A DNA stretch of 64,000 nt from Coccinella septempunctata. Its lineage: Eukaryota; Arthropoda; Insecta; Coleoptera; Coccinellidae. Every line of letters begins with the position of its first letter. Positions within the stretch are counted from its first letter, which is position 1. Made by a program: the position numbers and the translations under genes. Below the pieces are notes generated by a model, which saw only the letters and a list, made by a program, of their open reading frames with translations, was not told where the DNA came from and made no database searches. The stretch is taken from positions 12,445,544 through 12,509,543 of the forward strand of contig NC_058193.1 of the NCBI RefSeq assembly GCF_907165205.1, in the 5' to 3' direction. Below are positions 9,530-21,383 of this stretch, piece after piece.

Positions 9530-10809
9530 TAATAAAAAAAAAATCAGGAGCAAATTAGAAAACTTCTCACAGCTATCTCTTAGATGAAACTGATTAAATA
9601 AATAGACTCTCACTGACAAAATAATTGGCAAGAAAATAAATGTTCAACTTTTTATTTATATTAAAATAAACTGTACACAAAAAGAAAATATACATGTACA
9701 ACAAATCGTGGACGTCAACGGCTGGGTCTGGTCGGCGCAGGACGGCTGGCAAAGTAACCCCCAGTTAACTACGGTCACACTTCAGGAAAATGAACGGTTT
9801 CGGAAAAATATACGGAAGTATGTCAAGTCCCAAATGAACGAAGTGTGAAGAAATATGTACGGTTTCGGAAAATAAACGGAATTAAGACAAGTCACCAGTT
9901 CAGCTGGAGTACGCTGTCGGTTTCCTTCGGTCTCTCAGTCTCTCTCTCGGTGACTTCAAGATGGCTGACTGTCAAACAGCGGCCTCAGAGTCCGGCAGTG
10001 AGGGTATTTAACGGTTATAGAATCCCAACTCTATGCTCGGCGAATCTAACTTATAACTTATAATTCAAACGGTTAGAAATCGGGACGAAACGGTAAAATA
10101 TTCAAGTATCGGAAAAGTAAGGGGGCCCAACGTCCTCCTGGAACCCAAATGCCACCCTACGGTAACGGAAAGCACTATATACAGCAGGGAATGGTTAGAT
10201 AGATCATGGTTAATTCGGATTTTCAGACAAGCAAAAAAAGTCTGAAGAGAATATCACTCTACAAGGGTGCAATAAAGCAGAAATAAATGTGACAAATTAC
10301 TTGCCTTGGAGTTTATATTCTCGTGAGTTTGGGAAATTTCTCACGTTCGTCACTCACTCGCCTGTCGATCTCAATTCATACTGATCTTGACCTTCAGCGC
10401 CGGAACTCGAAGAAGTAGATACCCCGGAAAACTGTCCCCACCATGGGCAACTCAGTCCCCCATTGGATAAACTCAAATTGTTCGGTAAATCAACGGACTC
10501 GGAAAGAGACAAACAATTGAAGAGAAGGAAAAACAGAACAAGTTGAAAGACCTTTTTTGAGTCAGAAAAAGTACGGTGCAACGGAAAGAATTCTAAAATA
10601 TATGAATACTGAAAACAAAAGACATATACGGTTTCCGCTACAAATATGGGACTGGTCGGTGGAAAACAATGGCATAATATAAATCGGTAAAGACCCCCTA
10701 TGATAACATAACGGTTTTCTTCGAAAATATTTCGTATGATGGATCTTATTATGCAAGTATAGGTGAAGAAATTTCCTTTTCGTGGCGGGGTAAAATCTGC
10801 CTCGTCACA
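9530..10809 (-). mobile_element. Gypsy-type LTR, degenerate, same family as the LTR at 49141-49915
   Basis: Read from 10809 on the minus strand it starts TGTGACGAGGCAGATTTTAC, matching the start of the LTR at 49141 (TGTGACGAACCAGATTTTGC). It shares further blocks with that LTR: GAAATATTTT then GAAGAAAACCG, TTTCCACCG(A/G)(C/T)CAGTCC, TCTTATGTTTTCAG-like text, and GAGAGTCTATTTATT near 9600. It abuts the CR1-like LINE at 10810 directly. The other end, near 9530 where J1 5' sequence begins, is approximate. The two LTRs differ substantially in length, so this one has gained material or belongs to a subfamily. Confidence 0.65.
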
Positions 10810-12172
10810 CAGTGACCACATTGTTTTTGATTTATTATCTGAAGTTTCCACCTTCTTATGAATGTAAGAGATTTTAGATTTCATGAGTAAAGCTTCATAG
10901 TGTTTTTTCTCTAATTTGTATGAATCGTCATAGCGTTTATGTTTGTTTCTCATCAATAATAAACAGTCTAATTTATTTTTAGATTCTTGAATTTCTATAG
11001 TATTATACATCTCATTGGAGGATGACTTTTTTAAATGAACCAATTTAAAAAAAAAATCTTTCACTGAAAATCAATTTGAAAGTTCCCATGAACGCATCCC
11101 ATTGCGCATTGATATCTTGCTCACTGATCTGATAAACATTCCCCCAGTCCTGCTACCCCAGATCGCTTTTGAAGGCATCAATGGACTCCAAAGTGATCTG
11201 ACAGATCAGTCCGAAGAACCTGGGTCGTGAACTCTGAAAAATGGAAATTTGTAAAAATATTGTCTAAAGAACTACTTGTATTATAGGTTATCTTGTGCGT
11301 TCGAATATAGTTTGCAAAAGTTCAAACGAGCTCATGAGGGACAGAAAGTCAATTTTCTCACCAACATCACTGGACGGAGACAGGTTAATATTTAAATCAC
11401 CAGCTATTATGATTTTTTCACTCACTCCTATAGAAGATAAAATCATCTCAAGTTTTTCCAACAGAATATCAAATCTTCCACGGCCTGGTCTATATACAGA
11501 TATGATGACCAACTATGTTTTATCCAGGAGGCACTCTACAGCAGAACATTCGAAATGACCTACAACAGATAAATCGCTCAGATCTTTTCTTTCCCTGGAG
11601 TAATTTGTTCTTCTTGTATGGATTGCTGAACCACCATTTTCACCCTTCTCTCGACAAACCGATGATACCAATTCAAAATTGTCTATGAAATTATCCAATT
11701 CATCATATGTTTTCCAATGTTCCGTTAAGCATAATATACCACAATTCATTATGAAAGGTAAGTAGATGCTGTAATGAATTGAAGGCAGTACCCAGGGCCT
11801 GAACATTATGGTGAATAATACTGATTTTATTATTGGATGTATTTATCTGGTTCACCTTATTTATAAAAAATCAGAGGAGCTTTTATTCTTTTCGTATGCA
11901 TAAACATTGTGTTGGAAATTAGGTTGGTTTAGGATAAATTCTTCTTCAATGAAACGCACTTTGTGAAACAATCTGTATATTGATTCAATCGATTCAACGG
12001 AGGTCGATCTATACTCTCAATGAATATCAAACCAGAACTAACTGAAACGGAGAGAAATATCTTATTCCTAAAAGATGCTTATATACAGTATATAGGTTCC
12101 AATAGCGAAGTACATAATATGGTTCTCACAGTCGAAAAATGCTGGGGTATGTTATTCAACACTTTGACCGCC
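10810..12172 (-). pseudogene. CR1-like LINE 'J4', ORF2 endonuclease region, decayed
   Basis: Minus-strand fragments show IIHHNVQALG near 11800, CGILCLTEHW then a GGS block (11513-11780), YRPGRGRFDILLEKL and AGDLNINLSP (11288-11510), DLSDHFGVH near 11200, and a basic linker ending KSKTMWSL at 10810 where the LTR cuts in. These are the endonuclease and linker of a LINE related to J3 at the other end of the window. Several frameshifts separate the pieces. The RT domain is absent because the element is truncated by the LTR. Confidence 0.7.
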
Positions 12173-12288
12173 AGCACTAATATTGATGACTAATAAACCA
12201 ATCGAATTTGACATATTTATAGTTGTCGAGAATTCTGAATGAGTAAGGGATTTGGTTTTGCTTTACTCTGATGAATTTATCTCAACAC
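12173..12288. repeat. 116-bp direct repeat, copy 1
   Basis: Nearly identical to 15790-15905 in the same orientation (I see only a few substitutions, such as GATGAC/GTTGAC). It corresponds to the J4 segment around the ORF1 stop and the ORF1-ORF2 junction. The two copies bracket a 3.5-kb block foreign to J4. Confidence 0.9.
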
Positions 12289-15200
12289 GCCGCCTCAAAA
12301 TCAAATCTCTTATCTTTTACAACACAATGCTCAATTACCTATACATATCAAAATTGCATGCAAAAATAAAATATTCCTGAGTATAGAAAGACCCTCCATT
12401 TGTTATCTAGGGCAATACAAGTATGGTCCAATATTCATTGCAAGGGTGTGGGAAACCCAGAAAAACCACACCAGACCATTGCTATTAGAAATTGTATACA
12501 TACATATTATTAAACTTTTAGTATTAAATAGTAATACCTAGTAAATATACATTTAACACTTCAATTTACTAAACCTAAACCTGCTATGAAATAACAGACA
12601 TTAGTCTGGTAATGGTTTGATTTAAATAACGGAGAGCTGATAACCTCTGCAATTTTATTTGAGTTTTATAATATATCCTAATTTTTATTTCGGGAGAAAA
12701 GATATTCGATGTCAATATGTTCTGATCTCGTATGGTTTGCAGTACCTACTATTCCCAAAACTAATACAAGCTAAAACAACCATTATTTCTATCTTCATAA
12801 TAATAATGATAGACATCATAATAGTCAAATTAAAACATTTTTTTTTATAGTCATAACTCACGTATTATGACGGCTTTTTATAGGACCATATTGTATATAA
12901 CCTTTTTCTGTGGATGAGGCAGCGATTAAAGTTTGCATTTTTTTTTGAATAAATTGTACTTATTATTTTCCAAAAATTTGAATTCAAATAATTCGAACCT
13001 ATTTTACAATCTTGAATTAACTGATAACTCCATAAGAATATCCAAAGTTCTTTTGTTCTTCTTTTATTGAAAAATCTACTTAAAATATATAGATTCGTTT
13101 TGATTATACTATGAGATTTTTTTACACAGTGCTTCATAATCTTCTTTTGAAAACACTTATATAATGTAATAATTTTTTTTTTTTCATCAGGAATAATATC
13201 ATTCTGTTTTCCATCAACTCTGATTCCCAAAAAAAAACTTGATTGCTTTTGTCATAGAAAATCCATCAATTAGAACTTATCAATGTTTCATCATTCGTTG
13301 TATAACTACTACAATATATCATCCGGATAAAGTACACCATAATTATATTATATATTTTGCGATATATTTTGTCTACCTATAAGATAGGTATGCATCGATG
13401 AGTATGAATTTCGAAAACCGAAATCATTTTAGATCCTTTTCGAATTTTCGTTTGTTTTAACTCCTACTTGTTGGGCTTTACTCAATTGACGAAATTGACA
13501 ATCGTTTCCTCACGGAACCTTCCTAAGAATTTCTTGCTCTAAGAAAACTATTTAACTTATCAGCTATTTGAAGGGAAAGTTTAGACATCTATATATTATA
13601 TGATGTATCAATGAATTAAATCGATTGCAAGAGTTACTATGTATCTGAAGCTTGAAATTCTGACGACCGATTCAAAAGTTTGAGCATTATCTAATCAACT
13701 ATCGCTGCTTGAAGCCCCGGAAAACAAAACGCGTTTATATTTCAATGGATTTCCAAATTTGCATAATTTTTAATTCTTGTTATCCATTTGCAATTAACAA
13801 TATTTTCATTCTCTTCAATAAAGACCATGATTTATTCATCAACAATAACAATAACGTTATTGCTTCATACCATCCAACATTTCATTCATTGCCTAGAAAT
13901 ATTTAGGAATGCTATATTAAACACATATAACTTAAAAATTTTCATGATCGATACTCTGGACATTCTTTCACTTCGTCCTTATTTTGGGTAAATTCAACCC
14001 AATTCACTCTTATGAGATTCATATTAACCTCCACCTTAAATTGCCAATTCATCACAATCACTTTGTTCTCATATACTAACTGCACCAATTTCATTTCATA
14101 AATTTTCACGTTCTTTCGCTTTTGACAAAGTGTTGATATCAGATTTACCTACTGGTTTTGATTCACCAGTTTCTTTCTCAATTATTATCGATTCATTCAC
14201 CTGATTTACCATTATCAGATTTACTTACTGGTTTTGATACAAAATCAGATTCACCAGTTTCATTTCATTATCAATTACCTTTGAGTTACCTGCTTTATCG
14301 TTATCAGATTTACTTATTGGATTTGATACAAAATCAAACTCACTAGTTTCATTCTCAATTATTTTTGAGTTACCTGATTTATCGTTATCAGATTTACCTA
14401 CTGGATTTGATACAAAATCGAACTCACCAGTTTCATTCTCAATTACCTTCGAGTTACCTGATTTATCGTTATCAGGTTTACCTACTGGTTTTGATACAAA
14501 ATCAAACACACCAGTTTCTCACTTCACCGAATATCTGATTTTCAATCACTATCAGATTTCTACATGAAGCCTTGCTATCAACTCAATGAAGTCCGTACCT
14601 GCGTCTTATTGCATCAAATATGTATATGACTTTCCATGACTGCTGTATATTTTCATTTGAACCACCTACTGGTTTCACTTCAATAGAGTTCATACCAGTT
14701 TGTTATTGCATTAAATTTCGGATTTTAGTTCACTATCAGATCCCATTCTTCAGAAAGGTAGATAATTTTTTTTTAATCAGCTTTTGACTAGCAACTCTTC
14801 AAAGTTTAATAAAATTCAAATTCAATCAGAATATTAGAGAGAATCGTCAATGTGAATTTGACATTGTAATTTATAATCATCACATCTCTATTTTATATTT
14901 GAATACGAAATGAGTCACTCCAACTTCATTATTTTTCAGGGTATTGAAATGATTATAATTATTTCGAATCATAATTTGAAATAAGCAAGACTCTGAAGAC
15001 TCAATTGAATCCCTTTCTTGTAAGAATAGCTTCTATCAAGATATGCAGTTGTTCAAAATGCTTTATGAATTTTTTTTATTTATTTTTTTTCATCGAGAAT
15101 CAGATTCTTCGAAACAGCCAAGTAATGAAATATAAATCAAATTACTCAACAATCAGACTTCAACAACCAATTTAGAAGACAGACATATTCAGCTATTTTG

Positions 15201-15789
15201 CTATTCCAGCAATCTATAATATTTTCACCATTAAAGAGATTGGCTTTCGAACTTCTACAGTAGCATATCATAGTGTGAATAATATGAAGATTAGGTCATG
15301 AAAGTTATATATTTCAATTCTTATTCAGATAATTGAAGACTCAATTGAAATTTTTTTTTATGAAGCCTTTAGAACATTTCAAAATAAATTGAATACTCAA
15401 TTCATTTTCAAGCTATATTTCCGATAATGATCATAAACTCCTATTTTTATGCCCTTGAACAGAACTTCTACTTTTTACTTTCACCAATCAAAGAAAATAA
15501 CTTCAACTTATGTCAGCTTCTCCTGAAATTATATTTTTGCTTAGGCAAATGCGGAAGCTGGTTCCTATATTGAATGATACTCAATCTCAATTTTACTAAT
15601 TTTTTATTTTTTTGGTTCGAAATCTAATATTGGCAACGATGTATGCATTCAAAACATTTAATTCAAATATACAAGAAATGTCCCGATTTCGGAAAACTAT
15701 CAATTACTACTTATGGAATTATAAATTATGGTTCAGGCTCTTCATTTCAAGAATACAAGAATTGAATGTTTTATTATTTTTTTTTAATC
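12289..15789. other. 3.5-kb AT-rich block between duplicated LINE segments; content mostly unrecognised
   Basis: I recognise no transposon protein here. A 121-codon minus frame at 12865-13230 is lysine-rich without a known motif and is probably spurious. An 84-bp minisatellite occupies 14130-14515. The rest is AT-rich and non-coding as far as I can tell. Its position between two copies of a 116-bp LINE segment shows that it entered J4 after J4 inserted. Confidence 0.5.
14130..14515 (-). repeat. 84-bp minisatellite encoding a 28-residue repeat
   Basis: Units start at about 14132, 14215, 14304, 14388 and 14472 (84 bp apart in the last three). In one minus frame they read FDFVSNPVGKSDNDKSGNSK followed by a short IIENETSE segment, three to four times without a stop. 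The 84-bp period keeps frame, which would be expected of a coding repeat but also arises by chance. There is no splice-site or start evidence around it. Confidence 0.75.
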
Positions 15790-15905
15790 AGCACTAATAT
15801 TGTTGACTAATAAACCAATCGCATTTGACATATTTATAGTTGTCGAGAATTCTGAATGAGTAAGGGATTTGGTTTTGCTTTACTCTGATGAATTTATCTC
15901 AACAC
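15790..15905. repeat. 116-bp direct repeat, copy 2
   Basis: Partner of 12173-12288; contains the J4 ORF1 stop codon region and marks the other boundary of the 3.5-kb block. Confidence 0.9.
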
Positions 15906-16880
15906 ATCGAATCTTTTGATCCCGACATTTTCAGGCCAAAAGTCAGTATTGTATAGGTCATTTTTATAATTGAACGGGACTTTCACTGAGAAACTTTTAA
16001 GATGTCCACGCTTTTTGACCAAAGATAGCTCCTTCACTTCGACATTTACATTCCTAAAATTTTCTTTCGAATTGATGTAGGTTTTGACTTGTTCTTCCGT
16101 CACATGCGGTTTCACTCTATTTATATAGAACCATGCCTTTTTTTCTTGACCGACGAAGCCGTTTTCTGAATTTTCCATTCTATTTGTTTCCAATCTGATA
16201 CTCTGCCTTTTTCTTGATTTTTTTGGATACTGTTCTCCACTCAAACGGTGTTTGCTCATTCGAATTAATGATTATTTCCTGTTGACTGTTTTTGTTTTGA
16301 ACATTTGAGTTGGAATAGGTGCGGTTAGAACGGCTGGAACTCGGAACTCTCTACGCACGGCACTGGGAAACGGGAACCGAAACTGGTGGTTCCTCTAGTT
16401 CAGGATCATCACTTGCAGATCGCTTAATGTTCACGGTGTCACATGAAATTGAAGGCTGGGATGGAACAATGTTTATCTTCGTTGACTGTTTATCACTTTT
16501 TGTTTGAGTTTTTTTCTCATTTCCTGTGATATAGATTCCTTCTCATCGAGGGTTTTCTCCAATGTTAATATTTTGAACTTATACAAGTCCGCATTTTCTT
16601 CCAATTGATTTATTATTTTGAGTAACAAATCGACATTTGTTGATTCAGCTGACACATAATTCTTTCTGAATCCGTCAATCGTACTCGCACTCGGCTCTCC
16701 GATTTTTTCACTCGGAGTAGCTGGTACAAAGACAATTAAATCTTTGTCACAGCATTTTTCTATTCTTTTTCCATAACTTCGATGGAATATTTTCTGTCAT
16801 GACGGGCATTGCACAGCACTTTTTGTTATAGAATTCTTACAAGTATCAAACTTGGAGAATAATTCGTTTTGCGGAGCGCT
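15894..16880 (-). pseudogene. CR1-like LINE 'J4' ORF1 with PHD-like finger, decayed
   Basis: Starting near 16880 the minus strand shows a PHD-like cysteine pattern (CKNSITKSAVQC, then KIFHRSYGKRIEKCC), a coiled-coil-like stretch (LLLKIINQLEENADLYKFKI), a basic and serine-rich region with stops, and a C-terminal RRM-like gag core at 15894-16140 (WFYINRVKPHVTEEQVKTYI, ending WPENVGIKRFD). The same C-terminal pattern closes the ORF1 of J3 (WPEGALVSRFF). ORF1 proteins of CR1-type elements bind element RNA. Stops and frameshifts make this copy dead. Confidence 0.7.
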
Positions 16881-16924
16881 ACTGACACATCTGTTCTCGT
16901 TGAACGACATAATATAACGAATAG

Positions 16925-17196
16925 GGGTGAAATCCACCCTTAACTGTTTTTTTCGTTATACAGGGTTTTTATCATGGTTTCATCAAAATATGAATATGTA
17001 GAAAAAATCTGCATTTACAGTAGCTTTCGATTGAGCCTAGTCTTGTTTTCTTACGAAGGGGATAACAGGGTAAAATCCACACTTAGCTGCTTTTTCCATT
17101 CTACAGGGTTGTTATCATGGTTTCTTCAAAATATATATAGAAAAAATCTGCATTCACAGTAGCTTTCGATTGAGCCTAGTCTTGTTTTCTTTCGAA
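16925..17196. repeat. 143-bp tandem duplication
   Basis: 16925-17067 and 17068-17196 share AAATCCAC, a TTATCATGGTTTC block, AGAAAAAATCTGCATT and CAGTAGCTTTCGATTGAGCC. The second copy is somewhat shorter. No function is apparent. Confidence 0.85.
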
Positions 17197-17238
17197 TTGA
17201 CATAATTTACTAATAAATTATTCAATAGACGAAGCGAA

Positions 17239-17297
17239 ATGTCTGCAAGAGTGAAGTCGTGCTTTGTTGTTGGGTGCAAAAATCGTGAAGGAAGAAG
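17239..17297 (+). CDS. Possible short first exon with THAP-like start
   Basis: An ATG at 17239 opens a short frame reading SARVKSCFVVGCKNREGRR, followed at once by a good splice donor (AAG|GTAATT). The C-x4-C spacing and the position near the N-terminus resemble the start of a THAP zinc finger, but the later cysteine and histidine of that finger were not found downstream. This could equally be a chance frame. Confidence 0.2.
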
Positions 17298-17872
17298 GTA
17301 ATTATGCGATATTATATTGAATTCAAAATACCTTAAAACCTTTATTAAACAAGTTCATAGGATGTTCGCTACTTCCCCGACAACAACACCGCCCTACAAT
17401 ACTCTCGAGGAGGCAGGGTTTTCTCACTGAGGTTTCTTCTCAGAGCTCTTGTATCATACGCCGAATTGTATGGTACCTCCTTACATCAACCTCTACTGAA
17501 ACTTTTCCATGTAATACATATGCTTTATTGTTTGATATTCAAAAATATATTACTGATATTCAATAGAGTATGCGTATATTATGTATAAATATTTAATTAT
17601 TTTTGTGATTAGGAATTATGGTTGTTTATGAGAAATGTTTTGTAATTAGAATTAAGTGAATTTAAAAGCTAATTTCAATTATAACATGAATCCGTGTTTG
17701 AAGAACAATGCAATAAATTTTTCAATTATGAACTGATTTTTTTTCGATTCTTCGGATCAGAGAAAAATCCAGATAGAGATTCGTATTATTCGTTATCCCA
17801 CTGCAATTTCTCAATGAGCAATTTATTCGAATCTTTCTGTGACTTCCACTCAGAAATTTTCAAGTATATTCT

Positions 17873-18950
17873 GCCTTGATCAGTACCATAGAAATCATAT
17901 TATATATTATTACTGTAGAATGCTAATCCAGTAGTAAGAAATGCGGCGAAAAATTGACAGTTGTCGTTGATACGAATGCGCATCATTAGTTTATTTTCTA
18001 GTAGAACGTTGCCGAGTTTCTGAATATTCTGTCGATCGATTCTTATGAAGAGGTGGCAATGTAACGAAGGTATGTCGGACAACAACGCGTTTTCTTTCAG
18101 TCATTTGATTTTTCACTGTTGCACGATCTGCTCGGAGGTAAGAAGTTTCAAGTCACATTTTCTGAAATGTACTTGTGTACTTATCTATCATATTGAAAAT
18201 AATAAATGCAAACAAAAAATTCAAAACTTGAATGAATTATCGAGTTCCACTGATAGTGAATTCCATTGATGGTATAAAGAAGTATTGCACTAGATCAGGA
18301 TATTTCAAAATTGTTGCATGGAGTTCATAATACGCACTCAATACTTAGGTACTTAGGTTCATCTAATCGAATCTGCGATAATATCGAATTGCATTGGTGA
18401 TATTAAGTTAAGATCTTCTGGAATTTTTGTTGTGAGTTCCAAATATTTAGTAATTAGTAGTTGTAACCATGGAATTCGATATAAAACTCCAATCTTCAGC
18501 CCATTTGATTTGGTCAAACAATCAATGACTACCCGATAATACCTCTATCGACGAATTTAGATTTGGATTAATAACACGTTACCTCCGAGATCCCGATATA
18601 TTTTCATTGAAACCTGCAACATCATTGTACTGATTTTTTAAAACAAAGCATATAAAAACACAATTAGTCATCCAAGCATGTGTTCAATACCGACAAGAAC
18701 TCCTGTATGAATCGAAAAATAAGTTCTTTTACCGAATGAAATATGTTTATTTCTCATTTATACCAAATAAACAATTCGACTGACATAAGGTAGGGAAGTC
18801 TAGGCAACGTTCGAGTTGAAATAAACTAATGTCGCGCATTCGCTTTAACGACAACTGTCAATTTTTCGCCGCATTTTTTACTACTGGATAAGCATTCTAG
18901 AGTAAGTATATATATTATGATTCCTATGATCATTACAAGAAAATTAAAAA
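17873..18950. mobile_element. MITE-like inverted repeat, about 1.08 kb
   Basis: 17878-17995 and 18822-18945 are inverted copies at roughly 85-90 percent identity by eye, sharing GAATGC then ATCCAGTAGTAA and ATGCGGCGAAAAATTGACAG. The interior has no recognisable protein. I could not define a clear target duplication, so the exact ends are approximate. Confidence 0.6.
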
Positions 18951-19160
18951 TGAGCGTTACAGATTACCTCTTTATTTTGTTTCGTCGAAAATTAGTACAT
19001 GTACCGTAAAAACAGATGACGCTGAAGTTTGTTTTTGGAGTGGTCCATCTATTCTCTGTTCATTTAATCAATGATTATGGCTTATACTCGCTTCCTGAGA
19101 TGGTATAAAATGCAACAACAATTATTTTATAATGAAAAGGAGTTCTTATCAAAATTATGC

Positions 19161-19166
19161 TTTATT
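19161..19166 (-). promoter_or_regulatory. Poly(A) signal AATAAA of the aminopeptidase-like gene
   Basis: On the minus strand AATAAA lies 14 bases past the stop codon at 19180-19182. This short 3' UTR supports the exon being the last one of a real transcript. Confidence 0.7.
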
Positions 19167-19179
19167 AAATATTATTTCA

Positions 19180-21383
19180 TTATTGACCCAAAAAAATAAT
19201 GAGTGCTCCTGAAATACTCAGCAGATGCACTGAGTGACTCAAACAGTTTTTCGGAACATTTGATCTCGTATTACGAACTTTCAAATTTTTCTTCAAAGCT
19301 CTAATGACAGATTTAGTTTTTTGTCCCTGCCACACAAAATTTTGTTCCACGTTATGTATCCTTTCTTCAATATTTTTTCTTATATTGTCGAATTTCTCTT
19401 TATTCTCATCTAAGAATCTTTTGAAAATATCAAGGTCTTCTTTGGTGTTGATTCTCTCTGTGAAAAGCGAGATGTAATAAAGTGCTCTTTGTTGATCGAC
19501 TAGCACTATGTTTCTGTAAAAAATATCTGAGACAACTCTGAAGTCACAACGAAAAATAATATGTTTGAGATTCGGGAGTTCGGAATCTATCTTGCTCTTG
19601 TTGTTGACTTCTGTATCAGTTTTTATAGATGATTGTTCCTGAATACTCATAGTAGTATTTTCGTCTAAGGGAGTCATATCTGTATTCGTAATGGACGACT
19701 CTGATGGCTCTGTTGAGCTTTCTTCTGATAAAAATGTAGTTGAATTCTGTTCAGTTGCTGTGGATACTTCTATATTGGAGGTTTCACCCTGTGTGTTTGA
19801 TCTCAACATTATAGGTTTTTCGGCAGTTCTTGGTAATGGTCCTCTTATATTTCTGATCTGAAAATTTCTTTCCTCCTTGTGTTCAACGCTCCTTTTTTTT
19901 TCTTTTTTTCCACTTATAGGTATACCTTCAAGTAGTGAGACCTTCCTCGTACAAAATAAAGCACTCAACATATCTTGTTTCTCGAAAATATTGGTGGAGT
20001 TTCTGAACGCGTCGGAAAGAAACTTGAAGTTTTCATTATTATCGTGTTTTATAGCATAGCAGAACACAATCTCTCGAAGATCTATTGAAAAGGGTGACTC
20101 GATATGAAACGGGAGTTTCATTTTTCGATATTTGTAAAAAGCGTCTTCAACTTCTTTCAAACAGTCAGGCAGTTCAAAAAAACAAGCTATTTCGGTGATG
20201 AGGAGATTGAAGGTGGAATAGGAATCTCCCTGAGAGTTCAATTTCCTGTTATTAAAATGGCGTCTCAATACATTCTGCACGTACAAATTCAACAGATGTA
20301 TTGCTTCACGATTAGGATATATTCGCCAATGCAAGATGTAGACATTTTCGGCAAATGCTGCCCAGGGTGCATAGCTGTTGTCAAACCTCAGATAATTCAA
20401 AAATTCATATAAGAAGTCATAGGTCAGATTTCCTCTTGCAGTGAACTCAAAAAGGTCATCTATAAGTTGCATTCGGTTCAAAGAAGGTATATCATTATAA
20501 GACATGGGATTTTCGAGTGTCGAATGTAGATGCTTCCAGTTGAGCGGATCGTAGTTCACTCTGTATAAAAAATTCACATTGTAATTCAGTAGGAGCCAAT
20601 CGGATGACGATAAGTATTCCAATATAACTGCTTTGTGTGGACATTTCAACCATTCCCCCAGGCCATTATTAAATTTCTGGTTGTCGCTTTTTGTTGCATA
20701 GATAATTGGAATCCACCAACAGGAACCACTTCCATTGATCTTTGAGCGATATTCTTTCTGATTCACAGTTGCAGTTCCAGATTTGTAATCTCTTATGACT
20801 TCTATTTCTGGAAAGCCACCTTGATACATGCAACTAGCCATGACTTCACTGAAAGATACTTGCTTAACGAATGTGCCTCTAGGGGCATAACCCTCGAAAA
20901 TTTTCCATAGATCATCTTGATTTATTTTCTGAAACGAATTTTGCTTCAGGAAGTTCATCGAAATATCTTTCAAATCATTTTTGTTAGACAAACTTTGTGC
21001 CATACGAAGAAGCAATCCAAACTTCTTGTAATCAGTTAAAGATATTGTAGCCCTTACGAAGGCTGAATCACCATTCAACTCCTTCGAAAATGGTAATGCT
21101 AGTGTATAGTGAAAAAACTCTAGAAGAGAATCAGCTAAATCATTTTCAACTGATTGACTCTCAGACATGTCACTCAAGGCATTTTGTGCATTATACTCGG
21201 CTAGACTTCCTCTGATCCATACATCCGACCACCATTCTAGAGCTAGTTCTGACATCCACTGTAGCGTAGTTTCTTTGGCTACATTCTGGAGAATGGAGTG
21301 TACCTCTCTTCGTTTCATACTGAAAGCTTCATAAAGCAACTGGTTTTCGTGCATTATTATAAGACCAGGAGACGAGATGGAAT
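19180..21383 (-). CDS. Aminopeptidase-N-like protein, last exon; zinc site lost (predicted pseudoenzyme)
   Basis: The exon starts at 21383 after an acceptor (TTTGATATTTCAG) and runs in frame to a stop at 19180; residue 1 here is the first in-frame methionine (21354). WWSDVWIRGSLAEY (41-54) aligns with the M1 peptidase signature WWNDLWLNEGFAEY, and the segment after about residue 215 (CWWIPIIYATK onward) is an ERAP1-like C-terminal domain. The zinc motif HExxHxW has become KETTLQW (27-33), so both histidines are lost; the third ligand, glutamate, is Gly49; GAMEN aligns with DSISS in the first codons. Catalysis is therefore excluded. A Ser/Thr-rich insert of about 110 residues (near 500-610) splits the C-terminal domain. 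The last residues (HLLSISGALIIFLG) form a short hydrophobic tail suited to a GPI signal, as in insect gut aminopeptidases. The 5' exons are not in view. A membrane-surface binding role is inference. Confidence 0.85.

Noticed and set aside
12266..12290. CTGATGA as a further hammerhead
   Set aside because: No stem II and no GAAA follow at the required distance, and the same text recurs at 15883 as part of a LINE duplication.
12865..13230. 121-codon minus-strand lysine-rich frame
   Set aside because: Composition follows from AT-rich DNA, with no motif and no context.
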